A stretch of DNA of 64,000 nucleotides from Paenibacillus sp. Soil522. GTDB lineage: Bacteria; Bacillota; Bacilli; Paenibacillales; Paenibacillaceae. The translations under genes were made by a program, and so were the position numbers. The stretch covers positions 220,601 through 284,600 of the forward strand of contig NZ_LMRV01000001.1 of NCBI RefSeq assembly GCF_001428245.1, given 5' to 3'. The notes under the pieces are model-generated. The model was not told where the DNA came from. It did no database searches and saw only the letters and a list, made by a program, of their open reading frames with translations. This document shows positions 52,736 to 60,759 of this stretch, in pieces (positions within the stretch are counted from its first letter, which is position 1; every line of letters starts with the position of its first letter).

Positions 52736-52822
52736 ATGAATGGAACAGGAAAAACAGCCCGCTCTGTACACTGTATAAAAGCTGATTCATTCATTAATGA
52801 AGCATACGAATTATGGATATAA
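52736..52822 (+). CDS. Possible 28-codon leader peptide of the ArsR gene
   Basis: ATG 52736 follows GAGGTGGCC. The frame encodes 28 residues and its stop overlaps the ArsR start in another frame. ArsR itself lacks a good ribosome binding site, so coupled translation through this frame is plausible. No similarity recognised. Confidence 0.35.
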   Translation: MNGTGKTARSVHCIKADSFINEAYELWI

Positions 52823-53142
52823 CGACATTTAGCGCACTGGCTGAACCGAGCCGCTTACGCATAGTAGAGCTCTTGCATGGCGGTCCATTGACTGTGGGGG
52901 AAATCGCCGATCGGCTTGGGCTGCGCCAGCCTCAAGCCTCGAAGCATCTACGTGTCCTGTTAGAGGCCGGGCTGGTCGAGGTGCAGGCCGTCGCCAATCG
53001 CCGGAACTACTATCTCCGTTCGGAGCCGTTCCAAGCACTGGACGCTTGGCTTGAGACCTACCGCAATATTTGGGATGAACGGCTCGACAATCTAGAGAAT
53101 TACCTGCAGAAGCTGCAATTCAAATCAAATAATGAAAACTAA
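52813..53142 (+). CDS. ArsR family transcriptional regulator
   Basis: 109-aa winged-helix regulator. ITTFSALAEPSRLRIVELLHGGPLTVGEIADRLGLRQPQASKHLRVLLEAGLVEV spans the helix-turn-helix (about 25-50) and wing. No Cys metal site is present, so it is not a classic metal sensor. It resembles ArsR proteins that precede an SRPBCC (AHSA1) gene. That partner is absent: AGGAGG at 53155-53160 leads only into a 26-codon frame that runs into the convergent oxidoreductase. Confidence 0.87.
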   Translation: MDITTFSALAEPSRLRIVELLHGGPLTVGEIADRLGLRQPQASKHLRVLLEAGLVEVQAVANRRNYYLRSEPFQALDAWLETYRNIWDERLDNLENYLQKLQFKSNNEN

Positions 53143-53221
53143 AAACTATATTTCAGGAGGTATGATCTATTCGTCGATTTCCGGTCCGGCGGCATTATTT
53201 CGGCTCGCATGCCACTGTATT

Positions 53222-54343
53222 CTAGCCTCTGCGATCAGCTAGCATTTCTTTAATGACGGTATCTTCATATGCGTGACTAACTCCATTCATCACATCCTCG
53301 ACCTTAACCGGAAGGCCGATCAATGCCGATTCAAGAGCTGTAAAAACAATACTTAAGGCTTCAAGTCCGCGCTCTCCGCTGGAAATCGGGGCTTTCTGCT
53401 CCGCGATTGCTTCCCACAGTTCTACATAGGAGTGGGCAAACGGATGTGCCGCTACTTCCGGCGCATATTGCGCAATTAAATCCTTGGCCGGTATGATCTG
53501 ACCATTCTCGAGCGCAGCATGTTTCCCGGGACGAAAACAGCCTTTGCTGCCATAAATCCAAACTCCGCTCATTTTTTCCCCATGTGCAGCCGTGCTGCAC
53601 ATCCAATGCCCGAGCCCCCCATTATCGAAGCGGAACACGGTGACGCTAGTATCTTCCCCTGTCGGTTGAATCGTCGTAGTTCCGTCGCTCAGTTCTTTTT
53701 CAAATATTTCTGCATAAGCAAACACTTCATGAATAGGCCCGTTCACTTCCGTAAACATATGCGTGCGGTGTACGCCGTGATCGTTAATCCAGCCTGCGCC
53801 AGCCCTTCCTTTGAAATGCCGCCAAGCGGTACCTGCAAAAAAAGTCCGGTTCAAAGTGACCGTCGCATAGTCCATTACCATATTTACGGAACCAATAATT
53901 CCGTCTTTAATCGCTCTGGCCATGGCCACATTTTCCGCACCCAACACGCTCGGTTCAGAAACGGTCAGCACTCTGTTGTATTTTTTGGCATCCGCCAATA
54001 TTTTACGTCCATAAAACGGCGATATGGCGAGCGGCTTTTGCATTTGGACATGAATGCCGGACGCGAAACAGTGCTCCGCCACAATGTGATGCAAATCGTG
54101 ATCCAATAAGACGGATACTGCATCCAATTTTTCTTCTTTAATCATTTTTTGGTAGTCCGTATACACTGCCGGATGTTTGCCCAGCCGTTCTTCAGCATGT
54201 GCAGCAAAGGTATTTGCTCTATCCTCATTTAAATCGCAAACGGCCGTCAATTCAAATGTTTGCTGGTTCGCTTTCTTTAACTCCTCCAGTCCTTCCAAAT
54301 GTGCAATCGAAATGACGCCGCAACCGATAAATCCAATATTCAT
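53222..54343 (-). CDS. Gfo/Idh/MocA family oxidoreductase
   Basis: 373-aa NAD(P)-dependent sugar or inositol-type dehydrogenase. The N-terminal Rossmann motif is GFIGCGVISIAHLEGL. The usual EKP motif reads QKP (HVQMQKPLAISPFYG), keeping the catalytic Lys. GWINDHGVHRTHMF supplies the His region of the C-terminal domain. ATG 54343 follows AGGAGGCAAACACT. Divergent from the HxlR gene, with a palindromic operator between them, so the regulator probably controls it. Confidence 0.88.
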   Translation of the reverse strand: MNIGFIGCGVISIAHLEGLEELKKANQQTFELTAVCDLNEDRANTFAAHAEERLGKHPAVYTDYQKMIKEEKLDAVSVLLDHDLHHIVAEHCFASGIHVQMQKPLAISPFYGRKILADAKKYNRVLTVSEPSVLGAENVAMARAIKDGIIGSVNMVMDYATVTLNRTFFAGTAWRHFKGRAGAGWINDHGVHRTHMFTEVNGPIHEVFAYAEIFEKELSDGTTTIQPTGEDTSVTVFRFDNGGLGHWMCSTAAHGEKMSGVWIYGSKGCFRPGKHAALENGQIIPAKDLIAQYAPEVAAHPFAHSYVELWEAIAEQKAPISSGERGLEALSIVFTALESALIGLPVKVEDVMNGVSHAYEDTVIKEMLADRRG

Positions 54344-54365
54344 AGTGTTTGCCTCCTTGAAATAG

Positions 54366-54396
54366 TTGACATGCTGCCTGATAGGTAGCGTATAAT
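54366..54396 (+). promoter_or_regulatory. Promoter with internal palindrome before the HxlR gene
   Basis: TTGACA, 19-bp spacer, TATAAT. The spacer holds CTGCCTGATAGGTAG, an imperfect inverted repeat (CTGCCT/AGGTAG). Likely operator for the HxlR regulator in the divergent region. Confidence 0.5.
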
Positions 54397-54460
54397 AAAA
54401 CTTTAAAATTAAAGGATGATGAATAAATAAAATAAACAGCAAATCAAAGGAGAGATCGGA

Positions 54461-54787
54461 ATGGAAGAAGCGGACGATCAAGTAAACGATGTATATTGTT
54501 CGATCGAAAAGTCACTTGATATTGTTGGCGGCAAATGGTCCTTTCTCGTTATCCGGGAAATGATGTTTCATGAGAAAAAAAGATTTGGCGAATTAAAGCA
54601 GGCTGTATGCGGGATCAGTTCCAAATCATTGACCGATACGCTTCGCCATCTTGAAAATAACGGAGTAATTACCCGAACGGCCTATCCAACCGTGCCAATG
54701 ACGGTCGAGTATGCTCTTACCAAGAAGGGACATGCCCTTCACGGAGTCATCCACGAAATGAAGAAATGGGGAAACGAATGGGGCTAG
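54461..54787 (+). CDS. HxlR family transcriptional regulator
   Basis: 108-aa MarR-like winged-helix regulator. CSIEKSLDIVGGKWSFLVIREMMFHEKKRFGELKQAVCGISSKSLTDTLRHLENNGVI is the family signature, with a Cys near the N-terminus (YCS) that in some relatives senses reactive electrophiles. GGAGAG precedes the ATG. It faces the Gfo/Idh gene on one side and an aldo/keto reductase remnant on the other. Confidence 0.9.
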   Translation: MEEADDQVNDVYCSIEKSLDIVGGKWSFLVIREMMFHEKKRFGELKQAVCGISSKSLTDTLRHLENNGVITRTAYPTVPMTVEYALTKKGHALHGVIHEMKKWGNEWG

Positions 54788-54825
54788 AAGCGGTCAATAC
54801 GCTTACCGGCCATTTTTTTTGTTTA

Positions 54826-54983
54826 TGTATTATCGTGCCGTCACGCGGAATTTCCTGCAAAAATTGACTGATCATTCTTTCTGAATGCCCATCGCTATAC
54901 ACATCGGCAGTGTCCAAATGGTTGATTCCGAGCTTCAAGTGCATCGCTAATTCACCTTTACACCATAAATCAAAGTAGAACAT
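54826..54983 (-). pseudogene. Aldo/keto reductase remnant
   Basis: The minus-strand frame encodes about 50 residues matching an aldo/keto reductase interior: LKLGINHLDTADVYSDGHSE, with the catalytic-region Asp and Tyr, then RMISQFLQEIPRDG. The N-terminal beta strand, the Lys/His of the tetrad and all of the C-terminal barrel are missing. It is therefore a decayed fragment. HxlR regulators often neighbour aldo/keto reductases, so this may be a lost target. Confidence 0.55.
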
Positions 54984-55317
54984 TTGAAAAGTAGGTACTT
55001 TTTGTTTACCAGATTACCTCAAGGTTACTGTTGTGCTCTTAAAGGCTTGGCAGTCTAAGTCAGCCGGGCCTGTTTCATTGAAGGCAGATTCATAGCTGCA
55101 TCCAATTTAGCTTTATAGCCATGTTCTCATTTGTAAAAATATTGTATTTTATCCTTTTGTCGAATGAAGAAGGAATTTGCCCTCGAAACACGAATTATAA
55201 GTATACTCGTATTTTTTGAATTTTTTATGATAAAGACCGCAACTTTTCGTCCCCGGGCCGGTACAATGTAGTATGGCGATCCGGGAATAATCCGCAGGTG
55301 GAGGGGGTTCGCCTGTC
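54984..55317. other. Intergenic region before the ECF sigma gene
   Basis: No gene seen. AT-rich in 55130-55235. AGTAGGTACTTTTTGTTTACC (near 54990) looks like a regulator site next to the reductase remnant. At 55239-55267 GCAACT with a 17-bp spacer and TACAAT could be a SigA-like promoter; GCAACTTTT also resembles an ECF -35 and might mean autoregulation. Confidence 0.4.
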
Positions 55318-55914
55318 ATGACTGATTCCCAATTGATACGTGAGATTAAGGATGGCAACGTCGAGCTGTACTCCGAGCTTATGCGGCGCTATCAACGTAA
55401 AATATTAGCTTTCATCTATCATATGCTGAAGAGCGCGAAGCTGGAGCTGTTAGCTGAAGATTTATGCTCCGAAACCTTTTATAAAGCCTATCGCAGCCTC
55501 CATTCGTTCCGCGAGCTGGATGCGTCTTTTTCGACGTGGCTATATACGATTGCGCGCAATACAGTGCTAAGCGAGCTTCGCAAGCAAAAGTCGGCGCATG
55601 TATCACTCGATGAATCTGGATTCGAGCCGATTGCAGCGCTTGATGCATTGCCAGAGCAGCATATACTCCGGAACGAGAGAATGGCAATGGTGCGCGAAGC
55701 GATTAACAACCTGCCAGAGAAACAACGCTCAGCTCTTATTCTTCGGGAATATGACCAGCTGGACTATCAAGAAATCGCTAATATTTTAGGACAAACGGTC
55801 AGTTCTGTTAAATCACTGCTTTTCCGAGCAAGAGCAAGCGTAAAGACGCAGCTGGAGCCGTATTTCGGACAATCGCCGCTGATTGAAGAATTTGAAGGGA
55901 TGAATACGAGATGA
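55318..55914 (+). CDS. ECF RNA polymerase sigma factor
   Basis: 198-aa sigma-70 family protein of the ECF group. Region 2: LYSELMRRYQRKILAFIYHML...EDLCSETFYKAYRSLHSFRE...FSTWLYTIARN. Region 4: LPEKQRSALILREYDQLDYQEIANILGQTVSSVKSLLFRARA. Start ATG 55318 after GGAGGGGG. Overlaps the anti-sigma gene by 4 nt (ATGA), the usual arrangement for co-regulated pairs. Its regulon cannot be told from this window. Confidence 0.94.
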   Translation: MTDSQLIREIKDGNVELYSELMRRYQRKILAFIYHMLKSAKLELLAEDLCSETFYKAYRSLHSFRELDASFSTWLYTIARNTVLSELRKQKSAHVSLDESGFEPIAALDALPEQHILRNERMAMVREAINNLPEKQRSALILREYDQLDYQEIANILGQTVSSVKSLLFRARASVKTQLEPYFGQSPLIEEFEGMNTR

Positions 55915-56513
55915 ACTGCAACGATGCACAAGACAAATTCTGTGAATATTGGGATTTATCTGAGCATGATGAGGATCGGATAGCGATAGATGCTCATCTG
56001 TATGAGTGTACAGCGTGTGCTGAAGAGTTCCGGCTATGGGAAGAGAGCGACGATATGATTCGTTTTCTTTCGGAGGAAGACGATAGCTTTGGACCGACCG
56101 AGCATGTGAATCGCAGCGTAATGGACCGGATTTATGCCGAGCAATCCTGGTTAATGCCCGTTCCGCATAAGAGCTATCAGTTTTCCAAATCGTTTCGCCG
56201 TAATATTGCGTTAATCATTGCAGCCTGTATGGCAATGTTCGCAAGTGCATTTTTTGTATTCATTTTTGATAATCAGGACGGTGCCTCGCAAGCGGAAATT
56301 GCTGAACTGAGCGGCCTGATGGATACGGCAAATGCATCCGGTGAAGGATTGATAACAGCAGGCTTTTATGCAGAAGTTCCAGTAGCCAGCATTAGTGATC
56401 CATTCGTTCTGAAGGTGATGCCGGCCTTCCCTCAATATTACGTGGCATTGTCGCTGCTTGGCATTATTATGACGCTGCTTATTTTGAATTGGCTGTCAAG
56501 GACGCGAAGCTGA
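55911..56513 (+). CDS. Zinc-finger anti-sigma factor
   Basis: 200-aa single-pass membrane anti-sigma factor. The cytoplasmic N-terminus has the HX3CX2C zinc motif (H29, C33, C36 in AHLYECTACAEEF) that binds ECF sigma factors. A membrane segment (about 100-122, NIALIIAACMAMFASAFFVFIF) follows, then an external part and a second hydrophobic helix near the C-terminus (ALSLLGIIMTLLILNWL). Two membrane helices are more than usual. Released probably by proteolysis; PrsW at 14 kb is one possible protease. Confidence 0.88.
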   Translation: MNCNDAQDKFCEYWDLSEHDEDRIAIDAHLYECTACAEEFRLWEESDDMIRFLSEEDDSFGPTEHVNRSVMDRIYAEQSWLMPVPHKSYQFSKSFRRNIALIIAACMAMFASAFFVFIFDNQDGASQAEIAELSGLMDTANASGEGLITAGFYAEVPVASISDPFVLKVMPAFPQYYVALSLLGIIMTLLILNWLSRTRS

Positions 56514-56527
56514 CGCAGCTGCCCTAT

Positions 56528-56550
56528 AAAGCTCCCTCGGGAGCTTTTGT
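56528..56550 (+). terminator. Terminator of the sigma/anti-sigma pair
   Basis: AAAGCTCCC-TC-GGGAGCTTTT, then GTTG. Compact stem with a minimal loop. Confidence 0.65.
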
Positions 56551-56582
56551 TGTATCTATCATGAAAAGGAGCTTGATGAGTT

Positions 56583-57161
56583 TTGCTTATCGGATTAGTA
56601 CGCCATGGGAAGACGGATTGGAATGCGGAAGGAAAAATTCAGGGACAGACCGATATTCCTCTGAATAAAGAGGGCAAAGCTCAGGCGATTGCATTAGCAA
56701 ACCGGTTGAGCGGCGAAGAGCGTATCTGGGATGCCGTCGTATCCAGTGACCTTATGAGAGCCTTTGCGACCGCACAGATTATTGCCGGGAAGCTGGGCAT
56801 ACCGCTGCTCGAAAGCGATTCGCGGCTTAGAGAAAGATACTTTGGCGAGGTTGAGGGAACAATGGAGGAGGAGAGGCATGCGCGCTGGGGAAAAGAGTGG
56901 CGTGACGTTGCCGAAGGAGTCGAGTCGAATGAAGACGTTCGAGCTCGCGGCTTAAGTGCCCTTAAAGAATGGCAGCATGTGCACGCTGGCCGGAATTTGC
57001 TCGTCATTTCACATGGAAGCTTTCTCGCGCAGTTATTGGCAGAACTTTGTTCGGAGCTTGAGGACCAGCATTTATCAAACTTATCTTACTCGATTTTGGA
57101 GCGTCGTAACGATAAATGGCAACCCCAGCTGTATAATTGCACGGTACATTTAAACCAATAA
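56583..57161 (+). CDS. Histidine phosphatase family protein
   Basis: 192-aa phosphoglycerate-mutase-like phosphatase. The catalytic motif LVRHGKTDWNAEGKIQGQTDIPLNKEG carries the phospho-His (RHG); the second catalytic His is in LLVISHGSFLAQLL. SDLMRAFATAQII and RLRERYFGEVEG are family features. It probably removes phosphate from small metabolites; the substrate is unknown. It starts at TTG 56583, 11 nt after AAAGGAG. Confidence 0.87.
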   Translation: MLIGLVRHGKTDWNAEGKIQGQTDIPLNKEGKAQAIALANRLSGEERIWDAVVSSDLMRAFATAQIIAGKLGIPLLESDSRLRERYFGEVEGTMEEERHARWGKEWRDVAEGVESNEDVRARGLSALKEWQHVHAGRNLLVISHGSFLAQLLAELCSELEDQHLSNLSYSILERRNDKWQPQLYNCTVHLNQ

Positions 57162-57174
57162 ATACAACCATAAT

Positions 57175-57217
57175 AGAGTCTCTCCATGATTATGTTGCTG
57201 GAGGGGCTCTTTTTTTT
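57175..57217 (+). terminator. Terminator after the phosphatase gene
   Basis: AGAGTCTCTCCA pairs with TGGAGGGGCTCT (two wobbles) around a 12-nt loop, followed by seven T. Confidence 0.85.
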
Positions 57218-57308
57218 AATTAAACTCCTTGTAATCTAGGTTATAAAAAAATAGATATTTTCCCATAATGATATCAACTGACGCTTATCCATTGCACAAT
57301 ACACTTAC

Positions 57309-57343
57309 GAAGCGGGCCGTTTAGCAGCAAAAAACGGCTTCCG
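57309..57343 (+). repeat. Hairpin resembling the dispersed palindrome
   Basis: GAAGCGGGCCGTTT / AAAACGGCTTCC with a short loop, just before the ribosome binding site of the next gene. It shares the CCGTTT/AAACGG arms with copies A-C but not their centre. Confidence 0.3.
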
Positions 57344-57360
57344 TAAAAAGGGGGAGAGCT

Positions 57361-58536
57361 ATGAATTTATCGGATATGCTAGGTTATGCGGACATTCAAC
57401 AGCTTAGCAGAATTGCAGACGTTTACCGGTGCGAGTGCAACGGACATTCCAAAAACGATTTGATTCAATCCATTCTCTCTACCGTAAGTCGAAACGATGT
57501 TTTTGAAGCGCAAATAAGCAGCATGAAGCTGGAGGACTTACGATTCCTGAATTCTTTACTCTTCGAAGCGCGCAGCTCCTTTAGCCTGGAGGATTTGCTC
57601 GCACGCGTGCAGCAAAGCAGATTCGGTGAAGAGGCAGTCAAGACGGAGCCGGATCCGCCAAAAAAAACAAAAAAAACGAAAAAAAATGCTGCAGCTGCCG
57701 AAACGCCGCTAAGTCCGCGAGAAATGATTGCAAAATTCAAGCATCATGGCTGGTTGTTTAACGGATTTAGCGGTCCAAGCAGATATTTGTTCCAGGTGCC
57801 AAATGATTTGAAAATCCGTTTTCGGGATACGCTTGCCAAGAGGTTTGCAGCTGACCTGCAGTATACGGACGAGCCGCCGGTTTATCGTGATGAGCAAATG
57901 TTAGTTCATGACGACATTACTCATTTGCTGCATTACACCTATCACAATGAAGTGCAGCTGACAGCTGACGGCTCTATGTACAAAAGGTTCATCTTACAGC
58001 TGCTTGACCAGTTTGGCGTTCAGGAGGAGCTTCCGGCCAAAGGGGCTTGGCGCTTTGGATACGGCAGACATTTCAACCAATACCCAAACCGGTTATCGCT
58101 TGTATACGACTATTGTTATTTCAATAAGTATATTAGCGAGAATCAAGCGGTGCTTTCGGTTACGGGGACAGGCGAGGAGCGTTTACATAGCAGGCCGCCC
58201 GGTGAAGCGGAGCACATCTACCGATTCTGGCTCAAAATTTATAAGGGCCCCATTACTCATTTATTATCGCTTGTGCATTGGATCAATGCGCTGGCGGGAG
58301 AATGGGTTACGGTAGAATCGTTGAGAAAGGTGCTCGTGCCGTTCATTAAGCCTTACTATTATGATGACGCAAATACGATATTAGAGCAGCGTATTATGAC
58401 GATGATGGTTCATTTAGGGCTGCTTAGGCTTGGCGAGCACCCGTTATACGGGACCGTCGTCAGAATGACGAAGGCGGGACGGGCAGTCGTATCGGGTATA
58501 AGCTTAGAAGAGACTGGTCCTCTAGCATTACGTTAA
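57361..58536 (+). CDS. Unknown protein with SAP/Rho-N-like N-terminus
   Basis: 391-aa soluble protein that I do not recognise. The first 40 residues (LQQLSRIADVYRCECNGHSKNDLIQSIL pattern) resemble the SAP/Rho N-terminal helical motif. A Lys-rich linker (PPKKTKKTKKNAAAAE) lies near residues 100-115. The C-terminal half looks like winged-helix segments (LRLGEHPLYGTVVRMTKAGRAVVSG). GGGGGAGAG lies 4 nt before the ATG. It occupies the place of ypiA in the B. subtilis order. A DNA- or RNA-related role is only inference. Confidence 0.75.
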   Translation: MNLSDMLGYADIQQLSRIADVYRCECNGHSKNDLIQSILSTVSRNDVFEAQISSMKLEDLRFLNSLLFEARSSFSLEDLLARVQQSRFGEEAVKTEPDPPKKTKKTKKNAAAAETPLSPREMIAKFKHHGWLFNGFSGPSRYLFQVPNDLKIRFRDTLAKRFAADLQYTDEPPVYRDEQMLVHDDITHLLHYTYHNEVQLTADGSMYKRFILQLLDQFGVQEELPAKGAWRFGYGRHFNQYPNRLSLVYDYCYFNKYISENQAVLSVTGTGEERLHSRPPGEAEHIYRFWLKIYKGPITHLLSLVHWINALAGEWVTVESLRKVLVPFIKPYYYDDANTILEQRIMTMMVHLGLLRLGEHPLYGTVVRMTKAGRAVVSGISLEETGPLALR

Positions 58537-58639
58537 TTTAATTTATTCCGCTCTTGGTGTAAGATCAAATATAAGCTAGAGTATGGGTAAGGTGCAGCAT
58601 TCCTAGTATTATTGGTCGATCATAAGGAGCGGATAAAAG

Positions 58640-59146
58640 TTGTTGATCCCTTACAAGGGCGTAATGCCAAAAATTCATGAAGATGTATACATAGCGGATG
58701 GCGCAAAAATTATTGGTGATGTATCCATCGCTGAGAAAAGCACCGTATGGTTTAATGCGGTGCTGCGCGGAGATCTCGCGCCCATAAAAATTGGACATAG
58801 CTGCAACATACAAGATGGTGTCGTCGGTCACTTGAATTTGAACCAACCATTACTATTAGAGGATGAGGTGTCTATCGGTCACGCCGCAATTATACACGGC
58901 TGTACCATAGGCAGAGGCACATTAATTGGAATGGGGGCAATCGTACTTAACGGCGCAGACATTGGTGAATATGCTTTAATAGGAGCCGGTTCGATTGTTA
59001 CAGAGAATAAAAAAATACCACCCTATACTCTATCTATCGGTTCACCCGCCAAAGTCGTAAGAGAATTAACAGAGGACGATCTACTGCGTATGAGAAAGAC
59101 GATGGAGAGCTACGTGACAAAGGGAATAGAATATAGGATCTCTTAA
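58640..59146 (+). CDS. Gamma carbonic anhydrase family protein
   Basis: 168-aa left-handed beta-helix protein. Hexapeptide repeats run through the middle, for example IIGDVSIAEKSTVWFNAVLRGD and IGRGTLIGMGAIVLNGADIGEYALIGAGS. The three zinc His are at 64, 81 and 86 (VVGHLN, IGHAAIIHGC) and the conserved Arg is in VLRGD. Activity as carbonic anhydrase or as a related transferase is uncertain for this subgroup. TTG 58640 follows AAGGAGCGG. Confidence 0.88.
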   Translation: MLIPYKGVMPKIHEDVYIADGAKIIGDVSIAEKSTVWFNAVLRGDLAPIKIGHSCNIQDGVVGHLNLNQPLLLEDEVSIGHAAIIHGCTIGRGTLIGMGAIVLNGADIGEYALIGAGSIVTENKKIPPYTLSIGSPAKVVRELTEDDLLRMRKTMESYVTKGIEYRIS

Positions 59147-59168
59147 CGCCGGTTTGGAGGTGTATCCT

Positions 59169-59351
59169 ATGGACAAAATGAAAGTAACGTATGAAGCGAT
59201 GCTCGGTTTGGCCGCAGAATTCGTGCTTGACGATGCGGTATTGAAATTTCAAACCAATCAAATCTATACGGCAATAGACAAAGCGCTGGCCGCAGGCGAT
59301 GAGGATACGTTTTACCGTCTCGCGAAACAGTTAAACGAATTGAAAAAATAG
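59169..59351 (+). CDS. IDEAL-domain protein (YpiB C-terminal part)
   Basis: 60-aa protein consisting of one IDEAL domain: VLDDAVLKFQTNQIYTAIDKALAAGDEDTFYRLAKQLNEL. B. subtilis YpiB at this position has an additional UPF0302 domain before the IDEAL domain, which is absent here. TTGGAGGTG lies 6 nt before ATG 59169. Followed by ypiF as in B. subtilis. YpiB has been linked to respiratory complex and lipid A-like phenotypes only loosely; function unknown. Confidence 0.75.
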   Translation: MDKMKVTYEAMLGLAAEFVLDDAVLKFQTNQIYTAIDKALAAGDEDTFYRLAKQLNELKK

Positions 59352-59391
59352 CGTTCGTCGTTCAAACTGTCGTTTGACGATGCTGCGCAAT

Positions 59392-59450
59392 AGGCTTTCC
59401 TGACTGGTACGGACGCAGCTGTCCGTTTCAGGCGCAGGGAGGCTTTTTTT
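59392..59450 (+). terminator. Terminator after the IDEAL gene
   Basis: AGGCTTTCCTG pairs with CAGGGAGGCTT (three wobbles), enclosing ACGGAC-GCAGCT-GTCCGT, followed by seven T. Confidence 0.75.
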
Positions 59451-59545
59451 GATTCTAGCAATTGGCAATGAGCCGAATTGGAGTTAACATAGAAGCAGCG
59501 ATGCCCGCTATGCTTGCGATTATGTTAAGGAGTGAGAATAATAGG

Positions 59546-59977
59546 ATGAAATTCAGTGAAATAACGAGAGAGCAGTGGGATGAATTAAGTCCTTATTTGG
59601 ATACCTGCCTGCTGCCGGTAACCGGAATATCTTCAGCGGTAAAGCCCTACGAGGCGACGGAATGGCTTGAGCAGTTAAGAGACATTATGGATTTTATCGA
59701 AATCCCGTTTAAGGGCCGAGTGGTCACCTATCCTGCTTGGCATTACATCTATAACAGCGTTGAGCTTGCAGGCCATATAAATGAATGGTGTGCCTCAATA
59801 AAACGATTAGGCTTTCGTTATGTAATCGTCGTATCGGCAAATAAGGATTTGAGCGTCCAGTGTCCGGCTGTTGATTTATGGTTTCAACCAGGGGCAGAGG
59901 GTGTTTTGCCGCTTCAGTCGGAAGTATCGGATGCTATCCGTGCATTATGGAGCGGACAAGCTTCTTCAACTTCATGA
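59546..59977 (+). CDS. ypiF: YpiF family protein (DUF2487)
   Basis: 143-aa soluble protein. MKFSEITREQWDELSPYLDTCLLPVTGI and GRVVTYPAWHYI match the DUF2487 (YpiF) family that precedes qcrABC in B. subtilis. ATG 59546 gives the expected N-terminus; AAGGAG lies 13 nt upstream, rather far. The longer open frame from 59462 shows no family match. Two overlapping TATAAT boxes at 59986-59996 after its stop may start the qcr transcript. Confidence 0.8.
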   Translation: MKFSEITREQWDELSPYLDTCLLPVTGISSAVKPYEATEWLEQLRDIMDFIEIPFKGRVVTYPAWHYIYNSVELAGHINEWCASIKRLGFRYVIVVSANKDLSVQCPAVDLWFQPGAEGVLPLQSEVSDAIRALWSGQASSTS

Positions 59978-60209
59978 TTTTGTCGTATAATATAATCGGA
60001 TTTTGGGGAAAACATATGCCAGACAAGGTCAAATGTGACAAAATGATAACAAATTATTGAACGGAATTTTGTTAAGCATGCAAATATCAAGCCATATTCT
60101 TGACGCTCCCAAGCACCTAGGCTATTATAAGTTATGTCCTAGTTCGTCATGTGTTTTTGCCCTGCGGCAAGACGCGAGATATGGTTGGCAAAGGGGGTTA
60201 GAACAGAAG

Positions 60210-60743
60210 ATGAGTAACCATGAACAACACAAGACCGCGCATCGACCGGTTCAGCGAAAAGAAATGTCCCGACGTCAGTTTTTGTCATATACGCTCGGCG
60301 GCACGACTGCATTTATGATGGGTGGAGCGGTATTGCCAATGGTTCGTTTCGCAGTGGACCCACTCCTAGTGAAGAAGGGTGAGGGCACTTACGTAAAAGT
60401 TGTGGAAGAGAGCAAAATTACGGGCGAGCCGCAAGAATTTAAATTTAAAATTCATCAGATCGATGGTTGGTACGTGAGTGATCCGGAGCTTGCAGCTTGG
60501 ATTTCGAAGGATGCTAACGGCAAGATTTTTGCGCTTTCTCCGGTTTGCAAGCACTTAGGCTGCACGATCGGCTGGAACACGAAAGGGCAAAACGAATACG
60601 ATTGTCCTTGTCACGACGCGCGCTACACGAAAGACGGGAAAAACATTACAGTTGCCCCGAATCCATTGGATGAATACGAAGTGAAGATTGAGAACGGATT
60701 CGTATACTTGGGTCCGGTAATGCCGAATACAAGAACGAGTTAA
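60210..60743 (+). CDS. qcrA: Menaquinol-cytochrome c reductase Rieske subunit
   Basis: Iron-sulfur subunit of the bc complex. The N-terminus has a twin-arginine type signal/anchor (SRRQFLSYTLGGTTAFMMGGAVL). The Rieske boxes are CKHLGC (C113, H115 cluster ligands; C118) and CPCH (C132, H135 ligands; C134), with C118-C134 forming the usual disulfide. 177 aa. ATG 60210 follows AAAGGGGG; the upstream extension of the frame lacks family similarity. Electrons pass to QcrC cytochrome c. Confidence 0.95.
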   Translation: MSNHEQHKTAHRPVQRKEMSRRQFLSYTLGGTTAFMMGGAVLPMVRFAVDPLLVKKGEGTYVKVVEESKITGEPQEFKFKIHQIDGWYVSDPELAAWISKDANGKIFALSPVCKHLGCTIGWNTKGQNEYDCPCHDARYTKDGKNITVAPNPLDEYEVKIENGFVYLGPVMPNTRTS

Positions 60744-60759
60744 GGAGGGCGTATTTCAG

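Noticed and set aside
53162-53242. 26-codon gene after the ArsR regulator
   Set aside because: AGGAGG almost touches the ATG, the product matches nothing, and it overlaps the convergent oxidoreductase end; more likely a stub.
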